From: Bacteroidaceae bacterium
Lineage (GTDB): Bacteria > Bacteroidota > Bacteroidia > Bacteroidales > Bacteroidaceae
DNA: 16,821 nt
Direction of reading: 5' to 3'
NCBI GenBank assembly: GCA_902362595.1
Contig: CABIXF010000061.1
Span: forward strand, 1-16,821
Of the stretch, positions 7,681-13,952 are shown in pieces. The notes under the pieces are model-generated. The model was not told the DNA's origin and did not search any database. It saw nothing but the letters and a program-made list of their open reading frames with translations. The position numbers and the translations under genes are program-made. Position 1 is the stretch's first letter. Every line of letters starts with the position of its first letter.

Positions 7681-7694
7681 GCCAATTTTCCTAA
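7663..7694 (-). promoter_or_regulatory. Promoter of the SMC-type operon
   Basis: On the minus strand TTAG (7691-7694) is followed by exactly 20 bases and then TAACTTTG (7663-7670), a full match to TAnnTTTG. The leader would be only about 15 nt before the ATG at 7642. The ThiE-like gene has the same TTAG-20-TAnnTTTG arrangement. Confidence 0.65.
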
Positions 7695-7884
7695 TGTTCC
7701 GGGACGATTTTCCCCCTCTCTCGGGGTGCTTTTCAGGGAGTTTACAGACGGTTCTTGTCTTTTTTTGCCGATGCGAGTATGCTACGCTTGCCAAGGCTTG
7801 ACCCGGTCTGTGGTCTTTCATGAACCGTATTCCGGCACGCTACGGACACGGGTAAGCGTATCGTATGGGGGCGAGAGGTGGTTT

Positions 7885-9522
7885 TTATTCCTCGCTCACG
7901 GCTGTAAACACCGGGCGGAGTTGCTGGCTTTCGGTCTCGAAGCCATACCAGTAGCAGCGTCCTTCTTCGGGGGCGGGGAGCCTGCACAGGCGGAGATTGT
8001 CACGGTAAGTGCCCGTGCAGACCGTCCACACTTCGGGCGGAGTGACGTGCTTCGTGCGTACCCGTTCGGCCGGTTCCTTCTTGAGCGACATGCCGGCCTC
8101 AATCCAGGCCCGGCTCATGGCCGTCAGGAAATGCGGATAGTGTGCCTTGCAGAACTGATAGAGCAGGATGCCCCGTCGTTCCAGTCCCATAGGCTGGTCG
8201 ATGACCCCGATTTGAATCAGGTGATTCAGGAAGCGCGTCAGGAAGTCGGGTTCTTCCACAATCAGGCGGCGGGTGACTTCCTGCCAGGCCGTTGCGTTGT
8301 AGAATCCGTCGAGCAGGCGCGAAAGCTGGCGGGCGGTCTGTAACTCGTCGGGAGTGATTTCGCGGGTCTGAAGCACCTCGTAGGGCGGCAGGGGAGAGTA
8401 GCAGATGCCCAGTTCCTTGGCCCGGCGCCGCATCTCCGTGCCTGGCAGCAGCTTCAGCGATTCCAGCTGGATTTCTCCCGCACGGTATTCAGCCAGCGTA
8501 CGTACGTCATCGAAAATCTGCGACAAGTGATAGAGCGGCAGCCCCGCAATCAGGTCGGCGTGCGTTTCCATGTTGTCCAGTGAGCAGAGGTAACGCAGTC
8601 CCTCCAAGGCGTCGGACAGTTTCCCGGCCCGTCGGCTGACGGTGAGCACCTCCTCGTGCAGGCTTTGGATGCCCGCCTCCAGGTGAAGCAGTCCCTTGGG
8701 CATGGAAGCCAGTTCCCGTTTCAGTTCCTCCGAAAGCAAGGCCGGATGGATTTCCAGGTGGAAACGCATGTCGGGAAACTCCCGGAAGAGGTCGAACAGG
8801 GCCTTGGCCCGGTGGCTCAGGTAGTTGAATGTGCGGTCGAGCACCCGGATGTTCCGGATACCCTTTTCGTGAATCAGTCGGACGCGGGCGCGGATGGCCT
8901 CGATGGACAGTGTGCGCACCGGTTTCTCTCCTCCACTCACGCAGAACGCGCAGGTATTGAAGCAGCCTCGGGTAGTCTCCAGTTGTACGAACGGTTTGGT
9001 CCAGTTGAAGAACGGACTTTGTTCGGGATTGACCAGCTTGTCGAACGTCCTGACGCGCGACAGCCCGTTGTCGTGGTAATGGCCTTCCGCATCCAGAAAG
9101 CAAAGCCCCGTGACCGCATCCCAGTCGTCCGGCTGTTGCCAGCGGGCGAGCCACTGCGGAAAAGTCTCTTCCCCCTCGCCCCGGAACACACAGTCGACAA
9201 AGCGGTTGGTACGCAGGAAGTCCTCGTTGGGCCCCAGAAACTCCGGACCGCCCAGTGCCACGACGCAGCGCGGCAGCATGGCCTTCACCCGGCTGAGCAC
9301 GTGTATGAGCACCTCGTGGTTGAAGAGCCAGCAGGTAGCCGCCACGATATCGGGTGCATGGCGCACCACTTCCCCGGCCGTCATTCCCGGGTTTTCATTG
9401 ATGGTAGCCGACACCACTCCCCACTCCAGGGAAGGGTCGTGCATCACTTGGGCATGCAGGGCCGGAAGCGCCAGTGAGGCATGCGCATACGAACTGTTCA
9501 GGTCGAGCCAGAGGATTTTCAT
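7885..9522 (-). CDS. B12-binding-domain radical SAM protein
   Basis: The 545-residue protein starts at the ATG at 9522; an in-frame TTG at 9561 would add 13 unlikely residues. The N-terminal part (about 1-150) resembles a cobalamin-binding Rossmann domain (DIVAATCWLF, VVALGGPEF, FRGEGEETF). The radical SAM core follows, with the cluster motif CFNTCAFC placing Cys187, Cys191 and Cys194 on the 4Fe-4S cluster, then a GIQSLHEE segment and an HADLIAGLP segment. The C-terminal ~150 residues resemble the DUF4080 extension of this subgroup. Such proteins use 5'-deoxyadenosyl radical chemistry, but the substrate of this branch is unknown to me. It is cytosolic, follows prs after a terminator, and precedes the SMC-type operon by 242 bp with no gene between. 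The family is confident; the reaction is open. Confidence 0.88.
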   Translation of the reverse strand: MKILWLDLNSSYAHASLALPALHAQVMHDPSLEWGVVSATINENPGMTAGEVVRHAPDIVAATCWLFNHEVLIHVLSRVKAMLPRCVVALGGPEFLGPNEDFLRTNRFVDCVFRGEGEETFPQWLARWQQPDDWDAVTGLCFLDAEGHYHDNGLSRVRTFDKLVNPEQSPFFNWTKPFVQLETTRGCFNTCAFCVSGGEKPVRTLSIEAIRARVRLIHEKGIRNIRVLDRTFNYLSHRAKALFDLFREFPDMRFHLEIHPALLSEELKRELASMPKGLLHLEAGIQSLHEEVLTVSRRAGKLSDALEGLRYLCSLDNMETHADLIAGLPLYHLSQIFDDVRTLAEYRAGEIQLESLKLLPGTEMRRRAKELGICYSPLPPYEVLQTREITPDELQTARQLSRLLDGFYNATAWQEVTRRLIVEEPDFLTRFLNHLIQIGVIDQPMGLERRGILLYQFCKAHYPHFLTAMSRAWIEAGMSLKKEPAERVRTKHVTPPEVWTVCTGTYRDNLRLCRLPAPEEGRCYWYGFETESQQLRPVFTAVSEE

Positions 9523-9565
9523 GGGCAAAGAAAAATCAAGATAAAAGATGCGTAAAGACAAAGGA

Positions 9566-9609
9566 AAAGGATTTGCAAACCGATGCGGAAACCGGGCTGC
9601 AAATCCTTT
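9566..9609 (-). terminator. Intrinsic terminator after prs
   Basis: A perfect 12-bp stem pairs 9566-9577 with 9598-9609 (core AGGATTTGCA with its complement). On the minus strand it ends in a T-rich tract (TCCTTTTCCTTTG). It lies 44 bp past the prs stop. Confidence 0.8.
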
Positions 9610-9652
9610 ATCGTATCAGACCATCTCTTGTGCAGAGTGTCCGGTTATATTT

Positions 9653-10591
9653 TTAAATCAGGTACTGTGAGCTGATAGATTCGTTCGACATCACGCGGCG
9701 GATGGTTTCAGCAAACATATCGGCGATAGACAGCTGTTTCACCTTTGCGCAACGCAGAGAGTAAGGTATACTGTCAGTGAATACCATTTCTTCCAGCTGA
9801 GAGTTCTGTACACGTTCAGAAGCCGGACCCGACATGACACAATGAGAAGCGATGGCACGTACCGAGCGGGCACCTGCTTCCTTCATGATGTCGGCAGCCT
9901 TGGTGATGGTACCGGCTGTATCCACCATGTCGTCAATCAGGATGACGTTCTTGTCTTTCACGTCACCGATAATCTGCATGGAAGCTACCACGTTGGCTTT
10001 TTCACGTGTCTTGTGGCACAATACCAAAGGCACATCCAGGTATTTTGCGTAAGTGCTGGCACGCTTTGAACCACCCACGTCGGGCGTAGCGATAACCAGG
10101 TTTTCCAGGTTCAGTGACTGGATATAAGGAGCAAAAATAGTAGATGCATACAAGTGGTCTACCGGAATATCGAAGAAACCCTGAATCTGGTCAGCGTGCA
10201 AGTCCATGGTAATCAGACGGTCGATACCTGCCACGCTCAGCAAGTCGGCTACCAGTTTCGCACCGATAGATACACGCGGTTTGTCCTTGCGGTCCTGACG
10301 AGCCCATCCGAAGTAAGGAACGACGGCAATGATGCTCTTGGCAGATGCACGCTTGGCAGCGTCAATCATCAGCAGGAGTTCCATCAGGTTGTCGGAGTTG
10401 GGGAAAGTGGACTGTACCAGAAATACATGCTGTCCACGGATGGATTCTTCATAAGAAACGGCAAACTCGCCGTCCGCGAAGTGAGTAATGTTCATGTTAC
10501 CAAGTTCACAGCCCAAGCTGTTACAGATTTTTTCTGCAAGGTATCTCGAGTTTGTTCCGGAGAATACCTTAAAAGGTGATTTTGCGCTCAT
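9653..10591 (-). CDS. prs: Ribose-phosphate pyrophosphokinase (PRPP synthetase)
   Basis: The enzyme transfers pyrophosphate from ATP to ribose 5-phosphate to give PRPP, the precursor for purines, pyrimidines, NAD, histidine and tryptophan. The 312-residue length is typical of class I bacterial enzymes. Visible hallmarks are the ATP-binding segment ARQDRKDK (residues 97-104), the LHADQIQGFF region with its catalytic-site histidine (131-140), DVGG (171-174) and the PRPP-binding loop VILIDDMVDTAGT (216-228). It has its own strong promoter and a terminator, so it is a single-gene unit although genes on both sides share its strand. Nothing looks unusual. Confidence 0.98.
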   Translation of the reverse strand: MSAKSPFKVFSGTNSRYLAEKICNSLGCELGNMNITHFADGEFAVSYEESIRGQHVFLVQSTFPNSDNLMELLLMIDAAKRASAKSIIAVVPYFGWARQDRKDKPRVSIGAKLVADLLSVAGIDRLITMDLHADQIQGFFDIPVDHLYASTIFAPYIQSLNLENLVIATPDVGGSKRASTYAKYLDVPLVLCHKTREKANVVASMQIIGDVKDKNVILIDDMVDTAGTITKAADIMKEAGARSVRAIASHCVMSGPASERVQNSQLEEMVFTDSIPYSLRCAKVKQLSIADMFAETIRRVMSNESISSQYLI

Positions 10592-10622
10592 TGTAAAATA
10601 GATAATATTGCCTTATTTTCTG

Positions 10623-10654
10623 CAAAAGTACGCCATTTCTTTAAGCCGGACAAA
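10623..10654 (-). promoter_or_regulatory. prs: Promoter of prs
   Basis: Minus-strand TTTG (10651-10654), a 20-base spacer and TACTTTTG (10623-10630) match both boxes of the Bacteroides promoter perfectly. The leader to the ATG at 10591 is about 25 nt. Confidence 0.85.
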
Positions 10655-10682
10655 CGTTTCCGGCAGAAAATTCATCGGCGGC

Positions 10683-11291
10683 TCAGTCGGCCAGCCGTTT
10701 CAATTTCCTGAAATGAGCGATAAGTTCCTGATAATTGTAGTCAGAAGCCGGGTTGAATTTGTTCCAGAGTCCGCCCAGGATGGCAGCCCCTCCGAAGCCG
10801 AAGTCTTTTACCTGGAGGATATTGTCCTCGTCCACACCTCCCAGGGCAATCACCCGCTTGTCGATGATTCCTTTGGCAGCCGCCTCACGGATTTCTTCGG
10901 ACGTGAATCCAGCCTGGTATCCTTCCTTGGAGATACTGTCGAATATCGGACTGAGGAATACGTAGTCGCACATCTTCTTGTCGGCGATGACCTCCTCGAA
11001 GGTATGACACGATGCGCTCACGTGTCCCGAATAATTGTCGGGCACAATCGGGTTGCGGTGGCTCAGGTGGATGCCCTTGAGCTTGTACTCCTCCTTCAGG
11101 TAGAAGTGGTCGTGTACGACGATACGTTTATGGTATTTTTCGGGAATGAGGGTGAGCAGACGTTCCGCATAAACCGGCGCTGTGTCGGGCTTACGCAGGT
11201 GGAGAATGTCCAGTCCCTCGTCAAACAGAGTGGTGATTATCTTGTCCTCCTCTACGAAATAGGTAGGGGTTGTTATCAAAATTAACTTCAT
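10683..11291 (-). CDS. ThiE/TenI-like thiamine phosphate synthase-family protein
   Basis: The 202-residue TIM-barrel protein begins with MKLILITTP at the ATG at 11291; an in-frame upstream start at 11315 would add eight residues across the -7 box. Family landmarks are HLRKP (31-35, the place of QLR-K in ThiE), GIHLSHRN (73-80), SPIFDSISKEGY (114-125, the phosphate-binding loop equivalent) and ALGGV (149-153). ThiE joins hydroxymethylpyrimidine diphosphate to thiazole phosphate; TenI isomerises the thiazole. The loop and the His in VVHDHF, where ThiE has Asn-Asp, differ from classic ThiE, and no other thiamine gene is nearby, so the exact reaction is uncertain. It has its own promoter. Confidence 0.85.
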   Translation of the reverse strand: MKLILITTPTYFVEEDKIITTLFDEGLDILHLRKPDTAPVYAERLLTLIPEKYHKRIVVHDHFYLKEEYKLKGIHLSHRNPIVPDNYSGHVSASCHTFEEVIADKKMCDYVFLSPIFDSISKEGYQAGFTSEEIREAAAKGIIDKRVIALGGVDEDNILQVKDFGFGGAAILGGLWNKFNPASDYNYQELIAHFRKLKRLAD

Positions 11292-11312
11292 GCGATTACA
11301 CAAATTGTGGCG

Positions 11313-11344
11313 CAAATTTAGTAACCTCTTTGTAATATTCCTAA
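11313..11344 (-). promoter_or_regulatory. Promoter of the ThiE/TenI-like gene
   Basis: On the minus strand TTAG (11341-11344), exactly 20 bases, then TAAATTTG (11313-11320), a full -7 match. The leader to the ATG at 11291 is about 15 nt. The -33 box is TTAG, as at the SMC-type operon. Confidence 0.65.
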
Positions 11345-11387
11345 TGCCCGTGGATATTTATTTTTGTAGGGGCTGGGAATCAATTGG

Positions 11388-11669
11388 TTATCGGAGAAAG
11401 ATTCCTAAAAGCAGAATAAGAAACAAGGCAATCAGCCCCACATACAGGGTGATTCTGAAGGTCTGTTTGCGGTCGGCCTGTTCTTTTTCCTGTGTCTGTT
11501 TCTTTATCTTCTCCAGTTTTTCCACGGAAAGAGTTGGAGGGATTTCCGTGTGGCGGCATTCGCCCATTCGCCGGCGCGTTTCTTTCATACGCTCCCGGCA
11601 GCGTTGACGGAGTTCCCTGTTTTCCTTGTCCCTCCGCATCATGTCGTGGATGCATCCTAGTGTTCCCAT
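11388..11669 (-). CDS. Small membrane protein with a charged N-terminal region
   Basis: The 93-residue product has a strongly charged, Arg/Lys/Glu-rich N-terminal two thirds, probably helical or coiled, followed by one hydrophobic segment at residues 73-92 that ends at the C-terminus. This is a tail-anchored layout with the basic region likely in the cytoplasm. An overlapping frame at 11380-11655 has no such segment and is rejected. I recognise no family. The stop is 96 bp before the ThiE-like gene, which has its own promoter, so co-transcription is possible but not required. The upstream gap 11670-11843 shows nothing clear beyond a weak -7-like TATCTTTA. Confidence 0.65.
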   Translation of the reverse strand: MGTLGCIHDMMRRDKENRELRQRCRERMKETRRRMGECRHTEIPPTLSVEKLEKIKKQTQEKEQADRKQTFRITLYVGLIALFLILLLGIFLR

Positions 11670-11843
11670 GGCGATGATAATATACCTTGAAATGAAGTCT
11701 GAGTTCCTGTAAAGATACGATTATTGTCGCAAAGTGCGAGTGGTTATTCTGCTGTTTTTCCCTTTCGTATTGTCATTCGTCTGCCGTTGCTGAGCGGCAT
11801 TGATATGCCGGAACATGCTATGGGAGGGAAAACGGAAGGTAAA

Positions 11844-12548
11844 TCATATTGCATAAAGCTCAAGCAGGTCGTAAGCCAGTTTGGGAATCCGTTTCCTTGT
11901 TTCACGGTCTATTCCTTGAAGATGCTGCAATGACTCTTTCAATTCGATATAGACAGGATGGTGAATCTGGCCTAGGTTGTAATCTCCTTGTCTTAACTCT
12001 GTTTCGAGTTCGGTCTGCAATTGCTTCTTGTCGGCTTTCAGGTGGGAAATATACTCCAGTCCTCGGAGCACCAAAGGATTGCTTTTCAGGTTCTGCATTT
12101 GTTTGTCGAAGAATTGCAGACCGTATTTCCGGCAATCGTCAAAAATTTCCTCTACCGCTCTTTCCGTACCCAGGACGCGTCCATTATGAAGATAGCAGGA
12201 CTTTTCGAGAGGGAGAGTCTTGGTTTGATTCTTATAGAATTTCAGGCACTCTGTAGGATTGATGAGGCTGGAAGAGTAATTCTGTTCAAAGATTTTTTGC
12301 CGGTTGAGGAAAGAGCCCATATTGCAATCCATCGTATGCCCTTTTAGGGAAAACTGGATGCAGATGATTTCGGCCACTTCCATGCCAAGGACAGAGCGCT
12401 CCCGTTGGAAGTAATATCCTTTTTTATACATGAGATACTTAAAGTCGGGCAGGAACCTGGCTGCAGTGCGGATAAGAATTTCTTTTATTTCGCCGGGTTT
12501 TAATTCGCTGCTGTTGTCCGATTGCTGGAAAAGACGAGTCAGTTTCAT
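11844..12548 (-). CDS. Uncharacterised cytosolic protein, possibly DUF4304-like
   Basis: The 234-residue protein has no signal peptide or membrane helix. The N-terminal half has the run FKYLMYKKGYYFQRER followed by strands ending in MGSFLNRQ. This recalls DUF4304-type proteins, where a GF/GY-k-R motif leads to a hydrophobic strand and an N-G-like turn; the resemblance is from memory and weak. The C-terminal half is helical and charged. It starts 124 bp from the divergent macro-domain gene. It is AT-richer than the operon genes to its left, consistent with a different history. If DUF4304-like, the function would still be unknown. A stand-alone immunity-type role is one possibility but nothing here proves it. 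Confidence 0.7.
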   Translation of the reverse strand: MKLTRLFQQSDNSSELKPGEIKEILIRTAARFLPDFKYLMYKKGYYFQRERSVLGMEVAEIICIQFSLKGHTMDCNMGSFLNRQKIFEQNYSSSLINPTECLKFYKNQTKTLPLEKSCYLHNGRVLGTERAVEEIFDDCRKYGLQFFDKQMQNLKSNPLVLRGLEYISHLKADKKQLQTELETELRQGDYNLGQIHHPVYIELKESLQHLQGIDRETRKRIPKLAYDLLELYAI

Positions 12549-12639
12549 GATGGTGTGCAGGGTGAAAGGGTATACATAAATTCCAAATTTCCAGAATAAT
12601 AAAAAAGTGGTTGGATGAGATGGTTTGTCAATAATTTCC

Positions 12640-12647
12640 TATCTTTG
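12640..12647 (+). promoter_or_regulatory. -7 box of the macro-domain gene
   Basis: TATCTTTG matches TAnnTTTG fully, about 25 bases before the ATG at 12673. No good -33 box stands 19-21 bases upstream. Confidence 0.45.
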
Positions 12648-12672
12648 TTTAAAAGCAAAAATAAAGAAAATT

Positions 12673-13128
12673 ATGATTAGGTACATAGAAAAGGGAGATA
12701 TATTTCGGATAAAGGAAGTGAAGAGTTATGCACATGGATGTAATTGCGTAGGAGCCATGGGCAAAGGCATTGCAGTGCAATTTAAGGATCGATTTCCCGA
12801 CATGTATCTTGAATACAGAACGTTGTGCGAGGAAGGAAAGTTTCGTCCGGGAGATGTGTTTGACTATGATTATGGAGACGGACATATATACAATCTGGGT
12901 ACTGAGGCCGCGTGGTGGACGCATGCTAAGATAGAGTATATCGAAAAGTCGTTGGCCTGTATGCTGGAATTGGCAGTCCGAAATCACGTAACGGCCATTG
13001 CCTTGCCTGCCATCGGTGCGGGATTGGGAGGACTGAAGTGGGATGATGTGAAAAAGGTGATTGACAAGGTGGCAAGCGGTTATCCGGAAGTAGACTTGTA
13101 TGTGGTAGAAACATATCAGCCCGAATAG
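12673..13128 (+). CDS. Macro-domain protein (ADP-ribose-binding, stand-alone)
   Basis: The 151-residue protein is one macro domain. The start at 12673 is preferred over an in-frame TTG at 12625, which lies upstream of the -7 box. Ligand-binding landmarks are HGCNCVGAMGKGIA (residues 21-34) and LPAIGAGLGGLKW (111-123), the two loops that cradle ADP-ribose. Macro domains bind ADP-ribose and many remove ADP-ribose or phosphate from proteins, DNA or small molecules. The sequence is closest in style to the Poa1p/TARG1/DarG macro branch. However, where TARG1 has Asp in GLD-RL this has Gly (GLGGL), and the lysine of its middle loop is replaced by the TEAAWWTHAK region, so glycohydrolase chemistry is doubtful. 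No DarT-type toxin gene adjoins it. The domain call is strong; the substrate is open. Confidence 0.92.
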   Translation: MIRYIEKGDIFRIKEVKSYAHGCNCVGAMGKGIAVQFKDRFPDMYLEYRTLCEEGKFRPGDVFDYDYGDGHIYNLGTEAAWWTHAKIEYIEKSLACMLELAVRNHVTAIALPAIGAGLGGLKWDDVKKVIDKVASGYPEVDLYVVETYQPE

Positions 13129-13156
13129 TCCCTTTGTAAATCACAGGATATTCGGG
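13120..13156 (+). terminator. Possible hairpin after the macro-domain gene
   Basis: CCCGAATA (13120-13127, overlapping the stop codon) and TATTCGGG (13149-13156) form a perfect 8-bp stem with a 21-base loop. No U-tract follows, so it may stabilise the 3' end more than stop transcription. Confidence 0.3.
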
Positions 13157-13183
13157 TGATAGTCAGGTTCTTAGTAAAATAGG

Positions 13184-13371
13184 ATGAATGCGAAGATGCA
13201 CAACTTGAAGGAAACCTTGAAAAGATGGCCTGTCAAGATAGACCGGCCTGAGGAATCGCCTTTGGGCATTGTAGACTTTTTGCCAAAGACAGCCGCACGG
13301 TCTATCGGATTGGTGTCAACTTCAGTGACGAGCTGTGGAACATTCAGGAGGTGAAGGTAGAAGCGCGATGA
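13184..13371 (+). pseudogene. Broken remnant, probably the tail of a PD-(D/E)XK/AAA-ATPase-family protein
   Basis: From 13252 to the stop at 13371 one frame reads 39 residues ending LFAKDSRTVYRIGVNF...LWNIQEVKVEAR. This closely resembles the C-terminal strands of Bacteroidales AAA-ATPase/PD-(D/E)XK proteins (typically kxyrIGvnFsse-rnI). That frame has no start codon. A different frame opens at the ATG at 13184 (after AGG) and reads through MHNLKETLKRWPVKIDRPEE before drifting out of register near 13252, so a frameshift or a deletion junction is needed to join them. The 3' end overlaps the last 50 bp of the convergent PH-like gene. The family of the tail is recognised from memory; the upstream part may belong to something else. 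Confidence 0.5.
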
Positions 13372-13762
13372 GTTTTTCCCCATCTTTCGCATACAGATAG
13401 ACCTTCTTTCCTTTCTGGAGGGTCAGGCATACGTTGTACCATCCATGGCGCACATTGAACTGAGTGGAGTCATAATGCACTGCTTGTACGATATCGTGTA
13501 AGACCAGCGCCTTCAGAAGGACGTAAGGAGTACGTATCTGCAGTATGTCCTTCCCTACGACGTAATAAGTGCGGCTGTGCATCCAGCTGATGAGAATTCC
13601 GCTCAGCATATAGGATGAATAAGGATACAGGAAGTCTGCTTCCTCCTTAGGGGATTGGGTGATTAGGTTCAGGAGGCAATAGAATATCAGTCCTCCGAGG
13701 ACCCACCACAGGATGATGTAGCCTCCATACATCCATCTGTTTTTAAGTCTGAAATTTTCCAT
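13322..13762 (-). CDS. PH-like (bPH-type) two-helix membrane protein
   Basis: The 146-residue protein has a short basic N-terminus, a membrane segment at about 13-34 (YIILWWVLGGLIFYCLL) and a second at about 47-61. A C-terminal beta-rich domain follows (YYVVGKDILQIRT, IVQAVHYDS, VCLTLQKGKKVYLY). Bacteroidales commonly carry such small proteins with a PH-like domain after two helices, role unknown. The last ~15 residues (PSPPECSTARH) look unnatural and run 50 bp into the nuclease remnant on the other strand. The original end may therefore have been replaced when the remnant was created. A TATATTTG -7 box stands about 35 bp upstream. Confidence 0.7.
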   Translation of the reverse strand: MENFRLKNRWMYGGYIILWWVLGGLIFYCLLNLITQSPKEEADFLYPYSSYMLSGILISWMHSRTYYVVGKDILQIRTPYVLLKALVLHDIVQAVHYDSTQFNVRHGWYNVCLTLQKGKKVYLYAKDGEKLIALLPSPPECSTARH

Positions 13763-13797
13763 CTTGTGCGGAGTGAGAATTATTTATTGTATAATGA

Positions 13798-13805
13798 CAA
13801 ATATA
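13798..13805 (-). promoter_or_regulatory. -7 box of the PH-like gene
   Basis: On the minus strand TATATTTG matches TAnnTTTG fully, about 36 bp before the ATG at 13762. No convincing -33 box is seen. Confidence 0.4.
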
Positions 13806-13909
13806 AAAGAAACAGACGGAAAAGTGTTCCAATGCCTGTTCTTTTATTGTAAAATTAGAGTTTTTTCAGAATGTGGTATGACACGTGACTATCATACAAC
13901 AATTTTCCT

Positions 13910-13917
13910 TATTTTTG
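13910..13917 (+). promoter_or_regulatory. -7 box of the outer-membrane barrel gene
   Basis: TATTTTTG matches TAnnTTTG fully and lies 36 bp before the ATG at 13953. No clear -33 TTTG is seen 20 bases upstream. Confidence 0.45.
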
Positions 13918-13952
13918 TTGTTGAGAAGCAGATTGTTACACTACACTCAGAT

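Noticed and set aside
7643..7884. A hidden gene or tRNA between the radical SAM gene and the SMC-type operon
   Set aside because: No cloverleaf, no frame with a sensible start, and only weak short inverted repeats were found apart from the operon promoter.
13171..13392. A 73-codon minus-strand frame overlapping the PH-like gene
   Set aside because: It is antisense to the plus-strand tail with the YRIGVNF motif, which is much more protein-like, and its start lies inside the PH-like gene.
13764..13952. Upstream extension of the barrel protein to 13764
   Set aside because: The extra 63 residues lack a signal peptide and lie across and upstream of the promoter; the signal peptide begins at 13953.
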